A DNA stretch of 64,000 nucleotides from Verrucomicrobiaceae bacterium UBA2429 (GCA_002343505.1 DDQZ01000061.1:66651-130650), one strand, 5' to 3'; shown: positions 50,502-60,794, counted from the stretch's first letter. Translations and numbers: made by a program. The notes: generated by a model from the sequence alone, not told the origin.

Positions 50502-53500
50502 TCACGGACCCGTCGTCATCACCACACGGGCACGGACAAAAAGGACTTGCCCCCCGGTCGGAGTCTCCACCGTGAGAGTGCGCAATGCATCCCCGGTCTC
50601 GTTGATGCTTGCCGTTCCCGCTGGCTCGCCTCCATCCACACTGGTCGCGAGCGCGGTCCAACCCCCGGGGTCCAGGCTCGTGTTGGATTCAATGACCAGG
50701 GTCATGCCCCGAGCAAGCGCGTTGCGCGTGGTGGTCACGCGCGCCACCCGCGCTTCGGGCGGACCAAGCAATTCCAAAGCAAGCGGGATGGCGTTTACTG
50801 TGCCGAGCGCAAACTCCATCGCATTGGCAAGACCGTCTCCATTCGAGTCAGCATCGGGTGCAGTCAGTGCTGGCAGGATGAGTTGGGCTGGGGACAAATT
50901 CTCCCGCAGCCAGTCGTCATAGCTTTCTCCTGGCTGATGCGCTGTGTTCGCGCTGTCGCCCAGCGCGTCATCCAAAGCAGTGCCGGTGAGCATGACCGGC
51001 GCGCCGCCCTGACCGGTGACGGGCAGGCTTTGCAGCGCGGCGGGCGTGATGGCGGCAGGCGGGCGGCGGAGGCGGAGGTAGTCGGCATCGGCCACGAGGT
51101 CGGGATTGCCGCCGGTGTTCACGGTGCGGTTGTGATGGAAGGCATCCTGCGCGGAGGCGGAGGGCCAGTCGGTGTAAGTGGTGATGCCGACCTGGAGCGT
51201 GGCGGGCATGTCGTTGCGCGTGAACCGGTTCTCGATGATCCACTGGCCGCCTTCGCCATGCCGGCGCAGGACGACAAAGACATTGCCGGAGCGCACGACC
51301 TGGAGCGTGACGAGATCCGTGTCCGCCGGGATGCCGCTTTGCGTGGCGTAGAGCGTGGAGACGCCGTTGATGGTGGTCTTCACTTCGTTGTACCAGGTGT
51401 TGGGCACGTTGCCCCATATGGCCGCGTCAGCGTAACCGTAGGAAAGGAAGATGTAGTTCTCCGAGTTCGGCGTCCACGGCGTGGTGTAGCCGATGGGCGG
51501 CCAGGGCAGCACGACGCCGGGGCCTGGATCAGGATTCGGCGCGGCATTCGTAAATCCGCGCGGTGTGCGCACCATGATGCCGCCGAGGCTGTAGGTGGAG
51601 GTGGGCCGTCCGGGCTGGCCGTTGCGGCGCGCGGCGTGCATGCGCATCGTCGCCACGAAATCGCCTGTGACATTTTTGAAGGCATACGCGCCGGTGTAGG
51701 GCTGGTACCAACTGCTGGCATACGGCACGAGCCGCATGTGGCCGCTGCGGCTGGTGTCGATGTCCCACACCTCCAGCTTGTCCGCGCCGGTCCAGCCTTC
51801 GACGAGGTAATTGCGCTGCCAGTCCGCGAGCGTGGCCGCGTCTTCAAATTCATCGGAGAGCGGCGCGAGATCGTCATCCACCGGCGGCGAGTAAGTGATG
51901 GCGGCGATGTTGGACGCGTTGTTTGGCTCGCCATCGCTCACAGCCGTGACGCGCGCGGCGGGAAGCTGCGCGGAGACGACACCTGCCGTGTAACCGGCGA
52001 TGCGCAGGCGATACTGCGTGCCTTCCACGAGCGTCATGAGCAGGGCGTGCGTGCCGCTGTGCGTGAAATCATCCACCGTGGGGCCGGTGACAGCCTCGGA
52101 GAAACTCACGTCAAACTCTGCAAAGGGCCGCGCACTTTCCGCCTGCTGTCCAGGTGCCATCGCGATGCTCACGGTGGGGCCGACGGGCGGCGCGTAAAGC
52201 TGCGCCACCTCGCTTTGCGACAACGCGCGGCGGTAGATGCGCAGGTCGTCGAGCTGTCCGTTCCAGGAGTTGCCGCCAAGCGTGGTGTCGCCGATGCGCA
52301 GCAGTCCGGGAGTGGTGCCGCCGGGGCCGGTGTTGAACTGGTTGAACAGCGTGCCGTCATCATAATAAACCCTCGTGCGCCAGGTGCCTGCGTCGTTGAA
52401 ATTCACCATCGTGAGCAGATGCCACTGGCCGTCATTCAGCGCGGGCGCGGTGGCGAGCTGGCCGCCAAACTGCCCGCCATTCGCGCCCTGGACATTCGTC
52501 AGCGGATTCGTCGCCCACAGGCGCATCTGCGTGTAGCCGCTGACCTGGCCGTCGTCTTTGCCGATGATCGTGCGGTAGCCTCCAGCGGCAAAGGTGCTGC
52601 GCACCCAGACGCTGATGGTGAAAGGATCGCCGCGCGGCACGAAGTTGAGGTCTCCCTGATTCGCGGGGAAGAAGCGGCTGATCGTCGCGCCGGCATCGGC
52701 AGGGCCGTATGCGCCGCCAAAGCGTCCGCCCGGCACCCAGTGCGCTTCATTCACCGTGGTGGCGTGGTTGTTGCCGCCGGTGGCGCTGTCCCACACCTGC
52801 GTGCCGCTGCCTTCATCAAAGGTGTAGTGCAGCACGAGATCGGGATCGTTCACAAAGCCGCCGACGGGCTGAACAGCGAGTTGCAACGGCTGCGCGGCGC
52901 TGCCGGAGCTGTCGCTGACCTGCACGGTGAAAACGGCCTGCGCCGGAGCATTCACGGTGCCACTGAGCACGCCGCCGCTGCTCAGGCTCATGCCGAGCGG
53001 CAAAACACCGCCTGCAATGCTCCAGTTGCGCGTGCCAACCCCGCCTGCGGCGGCCAGATTCGTGCTGTAGGCCGCTCCCACGGTCGCCAGGGGCAGCGTG
53101 GTCGTCGTGATGCTAAGCGCATCATTCACCGTGACCTGCGCGGGGGTCGTGGTCACATCGCCATGCGCATTGGTGACCTCCACCGTGTAGCTTCCGGCAT
53201 CGCCGGCGTTCACACTGGCGATGTGCAGCTCAGGGCTGTTCGTGCCGACCACCGTCACTCCGCGCCGCCACACAAAATCAAACGGCCCCGTGCCGCTCAC
53301 GGCGACGACGAAATGCAGCGCGTTGCCCACCGCCAGCGTGATGTCCGCAGGCTCGCTGACGATGCCCGGCGGCTGTGGCGAGGGCGCGGCGGGCGGCGGC
53401 AAAGGCACGCCGGCGGCATCTCGCCCGTCAATCTGCCGCACATACGCCAGCAGGTTGTCCCGATCTCCCGACGGCAGGCTTTCCACCACACGATGCGGCT

Positions 53501-56500
53501 GCGCGATGGCGAGCTGCGAGGCATTCGCGACGAGGATGCCGTTCAGGAAGAGGTCGCCATTGCCGCGCAGCACCTCGATGGTGTTCGTGGTTCCCGCGTT
53601 CAGCGCCGCCTCGATCACCAGCCAGCGCCAGCCGCTGACCTGCCAGCCATTGTCCGGGAACTGCCGCTCCACGCCGATGGTCTGCTGCGCGCCGTTGATG
53701 CTCACATGCGCGGTGCCGCCACCGTATTGCCGCGCGTAGCGCAGCGCAATGCGCGCCATGCCACCCGTGCCGCCGTTCACATTCGTGAAACGCACGCCGG
53801 ACACGCCGTCCGTGCCGCCGAGGAAGGCCGCGGAGCCGTTGAAGTAGCCGCGATTGAACCCGCCGCCGCCTTGCAAGGGATCGTCATTGAACGGCGCGGT
53901 GCCACCACCAAAAAACTCACCCGCCGCACCTGGGAGCCACAAACCGCCCGCATAGTCGAAGACATCGCCGAGCGTCGCCGCCTGGCCGTGATGCAGATAC
54001 ACGCGCGTAGCGTGCAGGCCGTGGAGACTTGGTGTGTCAATGCCGGGCAGCACCGCTCCAAGCCGCGAGCCGCTGAGCGCCGACTGCGTGCCCACGTCCA
54101 TGAGCGCATTGTTCGTGAAGCTCGCGCCGCTGTGGCATGTGGCGCAGTTTTGCGCGGTAAAAACGGCCTGCCCAGCCACGGCGGCGGCGGTGAGCGTGCC
54201 ATTCGCATTTCGATGCGGACTGCGCGGCGTGTGCTCCGGCGTCAAAGAGGAAACGTAGGCCGCCAGAGCATCGAGATCGGCGCTGAGGCCGGTCTTGCCG
54301 CTCGCGGGCGATGGATGCTGCCCGGCGAACTGCTGCGGTGTGAGATTCAAAAAGCCCGTGCCGCCGAAGGGGCCGCGGATGTCGTGCTCGAAGTCCTGAA
54401 TCTCGTCGAAATTCCCGCTCCAATGCACCGCGCCATGCCCCAGGCCGCTGCGACCGCGCAGATCGGTGGTGCGGCGCAGACCTTCGCCGCGACCGGTGAA
54501 GTCCCACACGCGCCCGTCATGGCCGCCGTCAATGTGACATGTCGCGCAGGAGATGTAGCTGTCCGCGCTCATGCGCGGATCGGCGGCGTTGTAGAAGATT
54601 TGTTTGCCGGTCAAAACAGGCGCGGATAGCAGCTCGGTGTCCACCGCCGGAGTGGTGGCGACCAGTGGCAGCGAGGTCTGGTTTTGCAGCAGCAGCGGCG
54701 CGGCGTTCCGCACGGTCACACTCCGGCCCATGAAGTCCTGCGTGAAGAGCCGGTTTGAGGTTCCATCCATCAAAACACCCTGCGGGGCCAGTCCGGTGCC
54801 GACTTCGAGCGCGATGACCGCCGGCTGCGTGATCATGGAGCCTTGAACGATCTGCTCCGTGAGCGGCGCGAGGTTCAGCGCGTCCATGCCGACCACGCGG
54901 TTGTTCCCCTGATGCGTCACGAGCAGCATGTCCCCCAGCGGCGTGTAAGTCACCGCGCTGGGGCTGTCGCTGTTGTCAAAGTCACGGCGCGAATGCGGGA
55001 TCTCGGCGTTGCTGTTCAAATCGAGGAAGGAGATGACCGCGCGCACGGTCGTCTCATGCGTGAGATTGCCCACACCGAAGAAGGTGCCGCGCAGCGTGTT
55101 ATCCTGCTTGCTCACGACGGCCGCGCGCGTGCCATCTGGCGAGATGGCGATGCCTGCGAGGTAATTCGGCACGCCCGCCGCGCGGTCGCCGCCATCCAGC
55201 GTGTTCGCCGAGCTCAGCGTGAAGGTGCGCACCGCCGCCAGTGAGGCATTGAACTCCCGCACCTCAGCATGCAGCTCCGCTGAAATGAAGCGCGTGACCA
55301 GCACGCGTGCTCCATCCGCGCTGATGGCGATGGCGCGCGGCGTGTCCAGGCCGCCGACGGTGAGCGGCGCGCTCAAGGGAGCCACGGCGGAGTAGCGATG
55401 CACCTGCCCGGAGCCAAACATCGTCACATAAAGCAGCGCACCGTCCGGCGAGGGCGCGATGCTATGCGGCGCGGAGCCATAGGCGAGCGGGATCGTCGCA
55501 TGAGCGCTGCCATCGGCATTCAGCACGCGGATTTCATCGCTGTCATGGCACGTCACCCAGCAGCGCCCGTTCGAGTCACGCGCGATGCCGCGCGGGTCGG
55601 CGCCGACGGTGTGCTCGGCTTCTTTGGCGCCGGTGACGGCATTGACGACAGTGACGGTGTTGGCGTCTGGGTTCACACTCCACACTCGCCGCGTGCCCGC
55701 GTCATCCCCCACGGCCAGCGTGCTGCTTTGCGTCGGACGCGGCCCGGCAGGCGGCGCGGTGATCACCAGCAGCCGCAGCGATCCGTGAACGATGCTGCCA
55801 TGGCCATCCCGCACCTGCACCAGCACGCGCGGGCGGCCCGCGCCCGCGTAGGTGTGGCTGGCGAAGTTGTCCGTGTCCCAGTCCGACCAGGTGCCGTCAA
55901 AGTTGAAGCGATATTCCAGCACCGGATCACCCGTGGCCGCCACAGTCACCGTGACCTGCTGGCCGGGCGCGGGCTGATACACGTTCGCCGTCACACTGTT
56001 CAGCACCGGCGGTGCGGCGGCATTGATCCCGCCGCCCGTGGCAAAGCGAAACGAATACGGCTCGATGTAGTTCCCTGCCGCGTCTCGGAAGCCGATCTGC
56101 ATTCCCGGATCACTCAAAAAGTCCACCTGATAGGTCATGTCCGCCGCCAGCCCGGCATCCGGCGTGAAGGTCAGCACGCCCGCGAAGTCGTGGATGAGAA
56201 AGCCGGGCACAAACGCGCCCAGCACATCCCCTTCCCCCACAGGACGCACGGTGAAGTCAATGCCATTGCGCGGACCGCCCGCGCGCGAGTGCTCATGCAG
56301 CAGGAAGCTCAGCGGCGCATGACGCGGGTAATTGGTGCGGTTCGTCTGCGGGATATGGTAGCTCACCTGCGGCGGCGCGGTGTCCGGCTCCTGCTGATGC
56401 ACCCACACACCCAGACCCTGGTTGGTCCCAGGGATCGGATAGCCGCCGGTGAGCCACAGATTCCCCAGCGGCAGCGACATCTGCGAGGTGTTCACGCCCA

Positions 56501-57629
56501 CGATGGCCCCGCCGGGCAGCGCGGGCGCTCCCGGCGGGCGCGGCGGATTCGTTTCGTTCAAAGTCAGGACGATCGGGTTCGCATCGCCCGCCAGGAAGCG
56601 CGTCATGTCCACCTTGCGGTTGTGGATGAAGCCGAAGTTGTCCTGATACACCGGATAGGAGGCGTTCGTGAAATTCGGCACCGTCAGGCTCGCCGCCACA
56701 CGCACGGAGCCATCCCCCGCCGGGTCCGCCGCCTGCGTGATGTCCGCGCCGATGAGGATGTCCGTCGTCGAGCCGATCACATAAAGGCCCGTGCCATCGC
56801 TGAACAAGTTCGGCCAGTAGCCCTGGAAGCCGCCGTCCAGCGATCCGACAAAGTGCGGCGTGATGGAGCGGTTCGCGCGCACCGGGTCATCAAAGTTGTG
56901 ATACTCCAGGCGATACACCACCACGCCGTCATGCCCCGCCACGCCGCTGCGCGCCATGATCAGCAGATCGCCAAAGAGCATCGGATGCCAGTCCCCGCCG
57001 CCGAACTGCCCCACATGATCCAGGCTGGCCACCGTGTTGAAAGACACAAAGCCCGAGCCCGTCAGGTAGGCCTGGCGGATGTCAATGTTCGCGTCCGGCG
57101 AGTTGTACCACAGCGCGTTAACCTCCCACGGCCCCGCCATGCTGCCGCGGTCATAGCCGATGGGCACCTGGCTGAGCAGCGGGATGCCGTTCGTGCCACC
57201 GCGCTCCACCAGCCCGCCGAAGCCCTGCACCCGCATCACCTGCGGCAGCAGCAGCGAGTCCCACTGCATCGTGCCATGCGCATGCACGCCCACATTGCCG
57301 AAGTGCCAAAAGTCACCCTCATACGCCAACCCGAAGTCCGAGGGGAAGCGCCGCACCGGATTCGCCGGGTCCGCGATGTCATACACCCGCAGCAGCCAGT
57401 CCGACCCGTCCCGCGATCCCGGCTGCTCCGCGCCGACGATGACCCAGCCGTTGAGGTAGTTGATCGAAGTCGTCCGCCCGATCGGCTCCGAGCCGTTTGT
57501 GATGGGATGCGATAGCAGCGTCCCCGGCGCCTCGGGGCGGAAGGCGTTGTTGAAGCCGGTGGTCGTCACCTGCGCGACCGCGCTGACGACAAGAAAGGAG
57601 AATGCGAATGCGAGGCGGAAAAAATTCAT
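50502..57629 (-). CDS. Giant secreted diheme cytochrome / beta-propeller / LamG protein
   Basis: 2375 residues, signal peptide MNFFRLAFAFSFLVVSAVAQ, with AAAGGATTG upstream of the ATG that fits a Shine-Dalgarno. The N-terminal 480 residues are beta-rich; a YncE-like propeller covers about 640-1000 (VWSVNPDANTVTVVNAVTG, HSIAPSPDGALLYVTMFG). Two CXXCH haem motifs, both CATCH, lie near residues 1028 and 1161, with the TRSGLGHGAVHW-like surroundings of diheme cytochrome-c peroxidase/MauG domains. Then follow an Ig-like module (about 1415-1500), a putative-Ig, a LamG-like module (about 1595-1813), a DUF1349-like region (about 1920-2190) and a C-terminal Ca-binding-like DADSNGDGLANAMEFALG. Likely periplasmic or extracellular; the role may couple glycan binding to redox chemistry, which is inference. 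Confidence 0.88.
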   Translation of the reverse strand: MNFFRLAFAFSFLVVSAVAQVTTTGFNNAFRPEAPGTLLSHPITNGSEPIGRTTSINYLNGWVIVGAEQPGSRDGSDWLLRVYDIADPANPVRRFPSDFGLAYEGDFWHFGNVGVHAHGTMQWDSLLLPQVMRVQGFGGLVERGGTNGIPLLSQVPIGYDRGSMAGPWEVNALWYNSPDANIDIRQAYLTGSGFVSFNTVASLDHVGQFGGGDWHPMLFGDLLIMARSGVAGHDGVVVYRLEYHNFDDPVRANRSITPHFVGSLDGGFQGYWPNLFSDGTGLYVIGSTTDILIGADITQAADPAGDGSVRVAASLTVPNFTNASYPVYQDNFGFIHNRKVDMTRFLAGDANPIVLTLNETNPPRPPGAPALPGGAIVGVNTSQMSLPLGNLWLTGGYPIPGTNQGLGVWVHQQEPDTAPPQVSYHIPQTNRTNYPRHAPLSFLLHEHSRAGGPRNGIDFTVRPVGEGDVLGAFVPGFLIHDFAGVLTFTPDAGLAADMTYQVDFLSDPGMQIGFRDAAGNYIEPYSFRFATGGGINAAAPPVLNSVTANVYQPAPGQQVTVTVAATGDPVLEYRFNFDGTWSDWDTDNFASHTYAGAGRPRVLVQVRDGHGSIVHGSLRLLVITAPPAGPRPTQSSTLAVGDDAGTRRVWSVNPDANTVTVVNAVTGAKEAEHTVGADPRGIARDSNGRCWVTCHDSDEIRVLNADGSAHATIPLAYGSAPHSIAPSPDGALLYVTMFGSGQVHRYSAVAPLSAPLTVGGLDTPRAIAISADGARVLVTRFISAELHAEVREFNASLAAVRTFTLSSANTLDGGDRAAGVPNYLAGIAISPDGTRAAVVSKQDNTLRGTFFGVGNLTHETTVRAVISFLDLNSNAEIPHSRRDFDNSDSPSAVTYTPLGDMLLVTHQGNNRVVGMDALNLAPLTEQIVQGSMITQPAVIALEVGTGLAPQGVLMDGTSNRLFTQDFMGRSVTVRNAAPLLLQNQTSLPLVATTPAVDTELLSAPVLTGKQIFYNAADPRMSADSYISCATCHIDGGHDGRVWDFTGRGEGLRRTTDLRGRSGLGHGAVHWSGNFDEIQDFEHDIRGPFGGTGFLNLTPQQFAGQHPSPASGKTGLSADLDALAAYVSSLTPEHTPRSPHRNANGTLTAAAVAGQAVFTAQNCATCHSGASFTNNALMDVGTQSALSGSRLGAVLPGIDTPSLHGLHATRVYLHHGQAATLGDVFDYAGGLWLPGAAGEFFGGGTAPFNDDPLQGGGGFNRGYFNGSAAFLGGTDGVSGVRFTNVNGGTGGMARIALRYARQYGGGTAHVSINGAQQTIGVERQFPDNGWQVSGWRWLVIEAALNAGTTNTIEVLRGNGDLFLNGILVANASQLAIAQPHRVVESLPSGDRDNLLAYVRQIDGRDAAGVPLPPPAAPSPQPPGIVSEPADITLAVGNALHFVVAVSGTGPFDFVWRRGVTVVGTNSPELHIASVNAGDAGSYTVEVTNAHGDVTTTPAQVTVNDALSITTTTLPLATVGAAYSTNLAAAGGVGTRNWSIAGGVLPLGMSLSSGGVLSGTVNAPAQAVFTVQVSDSSGSAAQPLQLAVQPVGGFVNDPDLVLHYTFDEGSGTQVWDSATGGNNHATTVNEAHWVPGGRFGGAYGPADAGATISRFFPANQGDLNFVPRGDPFTISVWVRSTFAAGGYRTIIGKDDGQVSGYTQMRLWATNPLTNVQGANGGQFGGQLATAPALNDGQWHLLTMVNFNDAGTWRTRVYYDDGTLFNQFNTGPGGTTPGLLRIGDTTLGGNSWNGQLDDLRIYRRALSQSEVAQLYAPPVGPTVSIAMAPGQQAESARPFAEFDVSFSEAVTGPTVDDFTHSGTHALLMTLVEGTQYRLRIAGYTAGVVSAQLPAARVTAVSDGEPNNASNIAAITYSPPVDDDLAPLSDEFEDAATLADWQRNYLVEGWTGADKLEVWDIDTSRSGHMRLVPYASSWYQPYTGAYAFKNVTGDFVATMRMHAARRNGQPGRPTSTYSLGGIMVRTPRGFTNAAPNPDPGPGVVLPWPPIGYTTPWTPNSENYIFLSYGYADAAIWGNVPNTWYNEVKTTINGVSTLYATQSGIPADTDLVTLQVVRSGNVFVVLRRHGEGGQWIIENRFTRNDMPATLQVGITTYTDWPSASAQDAFHHNRTVNTGGNPDLVADADYLRLRRPPAAITPAALQSLPVTGQGGAPVMLTGTALDDALGDSANTAHQPGESYDDWLRENLSPAQLILPALTAPDADSNGDGLANAMEFALGTVNAIPLALELLGPPEARVARVTTTRNALARGMTLVIESNTSLDPGGWTALATSVDGGEPAGTASINETGDALRTLTVETPTGGQVLFVRARVVMTTGP

Positions 57630-57777
57630 GGCAATCCTTTCATGGTTGAGGCTGGCGGGCGGTGATAAAGATGGCTCCGAAATATCACTTTTCCATCACT
57701 TGCGAAAAGTGTTCTTCTCGCGGCGAGCCTTGGCTGAGCCGCCAGATGGCAGGCAGATTCATTGCAGAGAGGTCGAA

Positions 57778-59382
57778 ATGCCGGACGCCTCGCGCGCGTT
57801 CAATCCAGCCATGCGTTTACCCAGCCTGCCGCTTTCCACCCTGCTCGTTTCCCTCACTTGGACCGCCCGTGCCGAACTGCGTGTGCCCGCCATTTTTGGC
57901 GATCACATGGTGCTTCAGCAAAAGCAGGCCAACCCCGTCTGGGGCTGGGACACACCGGGCACGGAGGTGACGGTGAAATTCGCCGGCCAGACAAAGTCCG
58001 CCAAGGCCGGGCCGGATGGCAAATGGACGGTGAAGCTGGACCCGGCGCCCGCGAATGCCGAACCAGCCACGCTTTCCATCCAGGGCAGCAGCATGCGCCA
58101 GTTCCAGGACGTGCTCGTGGGCGAGGTCTGGATTTGCTCCGGGCAGTCGAACATGGGCTTCACCCTCAGCGGCACCTGGGACGCGGAGCTGGACAAGGCG
58201 CAGGCGCGGCATCCACGGCTGCGGCTCATCACCGTGCCGCGTGTGGGCACTCAGGAGCCGCAGGACGACTTCAAGGGAGCCTGGCAGCCATGCACTCCGG
58301 AAAACGCGGGCGCATTTTCCGCCGTGGGTTATCACTTTGGGCGGATGCTGCATCAAATGCTCGATGTTCCCGTGGGCCTCATCAACAACGCCTGGGGCGG
58401 CAGCGCCTGCGAAGCCTGGGTGAGCCGGGATGTGCTGGAAAAAGACGGGCGCTTTGGCGAAATGATGGCGCGCTGGAGGCAGACCGAGCAGAGCTTCACC
58501 CAGGAGGGCTTCGACAAGCAGATGGAGGCGCACAAGTCCAAAGCCGCCGCTTGGCTCAAAGAGCGGCAGCAGGCGCTGAAAAGTGGTGCCCGCTTCACCA
58601 AGGCCGCCCCGCGCGCGCCGCAAAACCCCATGACCGGCCAGCACCGTCCCGGCAATCTTTACGCAGGAGTGCTGCACCCCACCATTGGCTACGGCATCAA
58701 GGGCGCCATCTGGTATCAGGGCGAGACCAATGCCGCCCGCGCCCATGAATATGGCCACCTTTTCCCCCTCATGATCCAGCACTGGCGCAGCGAATGGAAG
58801 CAGGGCGACTTTCCCTTCTACTGGGTGCAGCTTGCCGACTACCTGGCGGAAAAGCCAGAGCCCGGCGACAGCTCATGGGCCGAGCTGCGCGAGAGCCAGA
58901 CGAAAACGCAAAACGCCGTCAAGAACGGCGGCCAGGCCGTCATCATAGACCTCGGCGAGGCCAACGACATCCACCCCAAAAACAAGCGCGACGTGGCCGA
59001 GCGCCTCGCCCGCATCGCCCTGGCGCGCGACTACGGCGTGGACATCCGCTGGCGCAGCCCCGAGTTCAAATCCGCCGAGTTCCAGGGCGGCAAGGCGGTG
59101 GTCACACTCGACACCTTCGGCTCCAGCCTGCGCACCGTGGACGTGAGCGAGGTCAAAGGCTTCGCCCTCTGCGGCGAGGACCGCAAGTGGGTGTGGGCCG
59201 GGGCAAAACTCCTCGGCAAAGACAAAGTGGAGGTCAGCGCCAAAGGCGTGCCGAATCCCGTGGCCGTGCGTTACGCGTGGGCGGACAACCCGGTGTGCAA
59301 TCTTTTCAGCGTCGAGGGCCTGCCCGTCACGCCCTTCCGCAGTGACGACTTCCCGATGATCACCGCGCCGGCAGCGCAGTGA
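57778..59382 (+). CDS. Sialate O-acetylesterase-like secreted SGNH hydrolase
   Basis: 534 residues from ATG 57778, which has a good ribosome-binding sequence (AGAGG five bases before); ATG 57811 (MRLPSL) is an alternative that gives a more compact signal peptide. The beta-sandwich N-terminus (LRVPAIFGDHMVLQQ...GQTKSAKAGPDGKW) is followed by the catalytic Ser block VWICSGQSNM, AIWYQGETNAARAHEY and the DIHPKNKRDVAERLARIAL region with the Asp/His pair. Family members remove acetyl groups from sialic acids or plant xylans. The kelch gene at the window start could act in the same pathway. Confidence 0.88.
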   Translation: MPDASRAFNPAMRLPSLPLSTLLVSLTWTARAELRVPAIFGDHMVLQQKQANPVWGWDTPGTEVTVKFAGQTKSAKAGPDGKWTVKLDPAPANAEPATLSIQGSSMRQFQDVLVGEVWICSGQSNMGFTLSGTWDAELDKAQARHPRLRLITVPRVGTQEPQDDFKGAWQPCTPENAGAFSAVGYHFGRMLHQMLDVPVGLINNAWGGSACEAWVSRDVLEKDGRFGEMMARWRQTEQSFTQEGFDKQMEAHKSKAAAWLKERQQALKSGARFTKAAPRAPQNPMTGQHRPGNLYAGVLHPTIGYGIKGAIWYQGETNAARAHEYGHLFPLMIQHWRSEWKQGDFPFYWVQLADYLAEKPEPGDSSWAELRESQTKTQNAVKNGGQAVIIDLGEANDIHPKNKRDVAERLARIALARDYGVDIRWRSPEFKSAEFQGGKAVVTLDTFGSSLRTVDVSEVKGFALCGEDRKWVWAGAKLLGKDKVEVSAKGVPNPVAVRYAWADNPVCNLFSVEGLPVTPFRSDDFPMITAPAAQ

Positions 59383-59677
59383 CGGGCTTGTTGTGATCTG
59401 GCAAAGGAAGGCGGCAGGCAAACCGGTTCGTTTGGTTGGAAAAATCCTCAAGACCACGCCTCCTGCAGTCTCCTTGGCTGAATTACATTCCATGCAGGAT
59501 CTGAAAGGGCGGATTGGAGCGCGATGGCAGAGGCCATGAGATCGAAATCAAATTCGCCAAGTGATGATGCGCTTGATTCATCAAGAGCAAGGCATGGTTC
59601 CGCATGTGCGGAGTGTGCCAGGACTGCAGTTTCACTCCGTTCATGATCATGGTCTTGAGCTGTCCGAGCCATAATGA

Positions 59678-59932
59678 TGCGTCCTCACCACCCGCTCGAA
59701 CAGCTACCGCGTCCACTTCATCGCCGAGACGATCGTCAAAGCCCGCAGCACCGCCCCCGACACCTTCGACCCCGCGCGCGACCGCGTCACTGCCACCCGC
59801 CAGGGCAGCGCCCACCTCCGCCGCCAGCTCCATCTCGACCACCCCTCCCTGCCCGACTACCTCACCCAGGACGACGCCCCCGCGCTCGACCACTTCTACC
59901 ACTGGCAGGCCGGCCCGCTGGACTGGGAGTGA
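59678..59932 (+). pseudogene. Start-less gene remnant resembling the C-terminus of a Verru_Chthon cassette A-type protein
   Basis: The frame from 59678 to the TGA at 59930-59932 is open for 84 codons, is preceded directly by an in-frame TGA at 59675 and has no start codon. The third positions are almost all C or G, a strong coding signature. The translation (RSNSYRVHFIAETIVKARST...HFYHWQAGPLDW) recalls, from memory, the end of Verru_Chthon cassette protein A (TIGR02600), which has a TRSNxFTVHxRxQTLKK-type ending. The rest of that gene is absent, so this is a truncated remnant, most simply left by a deletion or rearrangement. Confidence 0.6.
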
Positions 59933-60025
59933 GGCTCCAGTCGAAGCGGCGTCCCGCCGCTTGAGCATCGGAAAGTCACCCCGGCAGCTTGATCGCGATT
60001 CGGCATGACTCCACCTCCGCCCCCC

Positions 60026-60748
60026 TCACGGCGAGACTGTCACCGAAGCCGTCGGCGACCACTCGCCCGCCGGCTTGTCCTCCTCACTGAAGCACATCCG
60101 GTACTCCCGCACCTCCGGCGTGCCCGGCGCCAGCAGCGGGCGCTCGTCCGCGAAACGCGGTCCCACATGCAGGCCCGCGCCAAGCTTTTCCCAAGACCCG
60201 CCACCGCGCCGTGTCTCGATGTACACCATCTTGCGGCCGAAGCGCTTGAAGCGCCCGCGCACCACCTCCGCCTGCGCGCCGCGTTGCGCCCACACTTTGA
60301 AGACCGGCGCCGGCGCGTCTTTCACGAACCGGTTTCCCAGCACCCCGAGCAGCGCGCCCATCTCCTCCGTGAAGGCCGGGTGGTTCTTGATCACCCTCAC
60401 CAGCTTGAACACCCGCTTCAGCGCCCCCGCGCGCGCCGGCGGCCCGGCGGGCGGCTCCGGCAGGCTCAGCGCCGGCAGGGACACCGGCTTCCCGCCGCGC
60501 GCATCCCCCATGAGCAGCGCCCGCTGCACGGACGTCATCGCCATGCCCAGCACGCGCGTCCGGGTCATCGCCGGTCCCATGATGAAAATCAGCCAGTCCA
60601 GGTCCCGCGGCACCTCGTCCCGCAGCACCGGCTCCAGCGGCCGCACCGCCTCCAGACGTTCCATGCAGCCTGGCAGCGCGTGGCGGAACTGCCGCAGCCA
60701 CGCCACCTGGTCCGCCTGGCGGGGAGGGAAATAAAGCTGGTGTCTCAT
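60026..60748 (-). CDS. Hypothetical protein with possible Fn3-like C-terminus next to a repeat array
   Basis: 240 residues from ATG 60746-60748 (MRHQLYFPPRQADQVAWLRQF). The N-terminal 130 residues are helical and Leu/Ala-rich. The C-terminal part reads RFGRKMVYIETRRGGGSWEKLG and EYRMCFSEEDKPAGEWSPTASVTV, close to an Fn3-like beta-sandwich pattern ending in W-S-x-x-x-x-V-x-V. I believe related hypothetical proteins exist in Verrucomicrobiota and Bacteroidota, but this could not be checked. No signal peptide. The REP-like element and the palindrome array begin 47 and 173 bp upstream of its start. Confidence 0.7.
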   Translation of the reverse strand: MRHQLYFPPRQADQVAWLRQFRHALPGCMERLEAVRPLEPVLRDEVPRDLDWLIFIMGPAMTRTRVLGMAMTSVQRALLMGDARGGKPVSLPALSLPEPPAGPPARAGALKRVFKLVRVIKNHPAFTEEMGALLGVLGNRFVKDAPAPVFKVWAQRGAQAEVVRGRFKRFGRKMVYIETRRGGGSWEKLGAGLHVGPRFADERPLLAPGTPEVREYRMCFSEEDKPAGEWSPTASVTVSP

Positions 60749-60794
60749 GGCATGAAAAAAAAATCCCGACCCCGGCCGCACAGGCCGCCCGAAA

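Noticed and set aside
50424..54629. 1401-residue plus-strand frame opposite the cytochrome giant
   Set aside because: Low-complexity Arg/Ala/Gly/His composition typical of antisense to a GC-rich gene; no motif.
55548..55570. CX3CH haem motif in the propeller of the giant cytochrome
   Set aside because: Reads C-W-V-T-C-H, which lacks CXXCH spacing and lies inside a repeated propeller blade.
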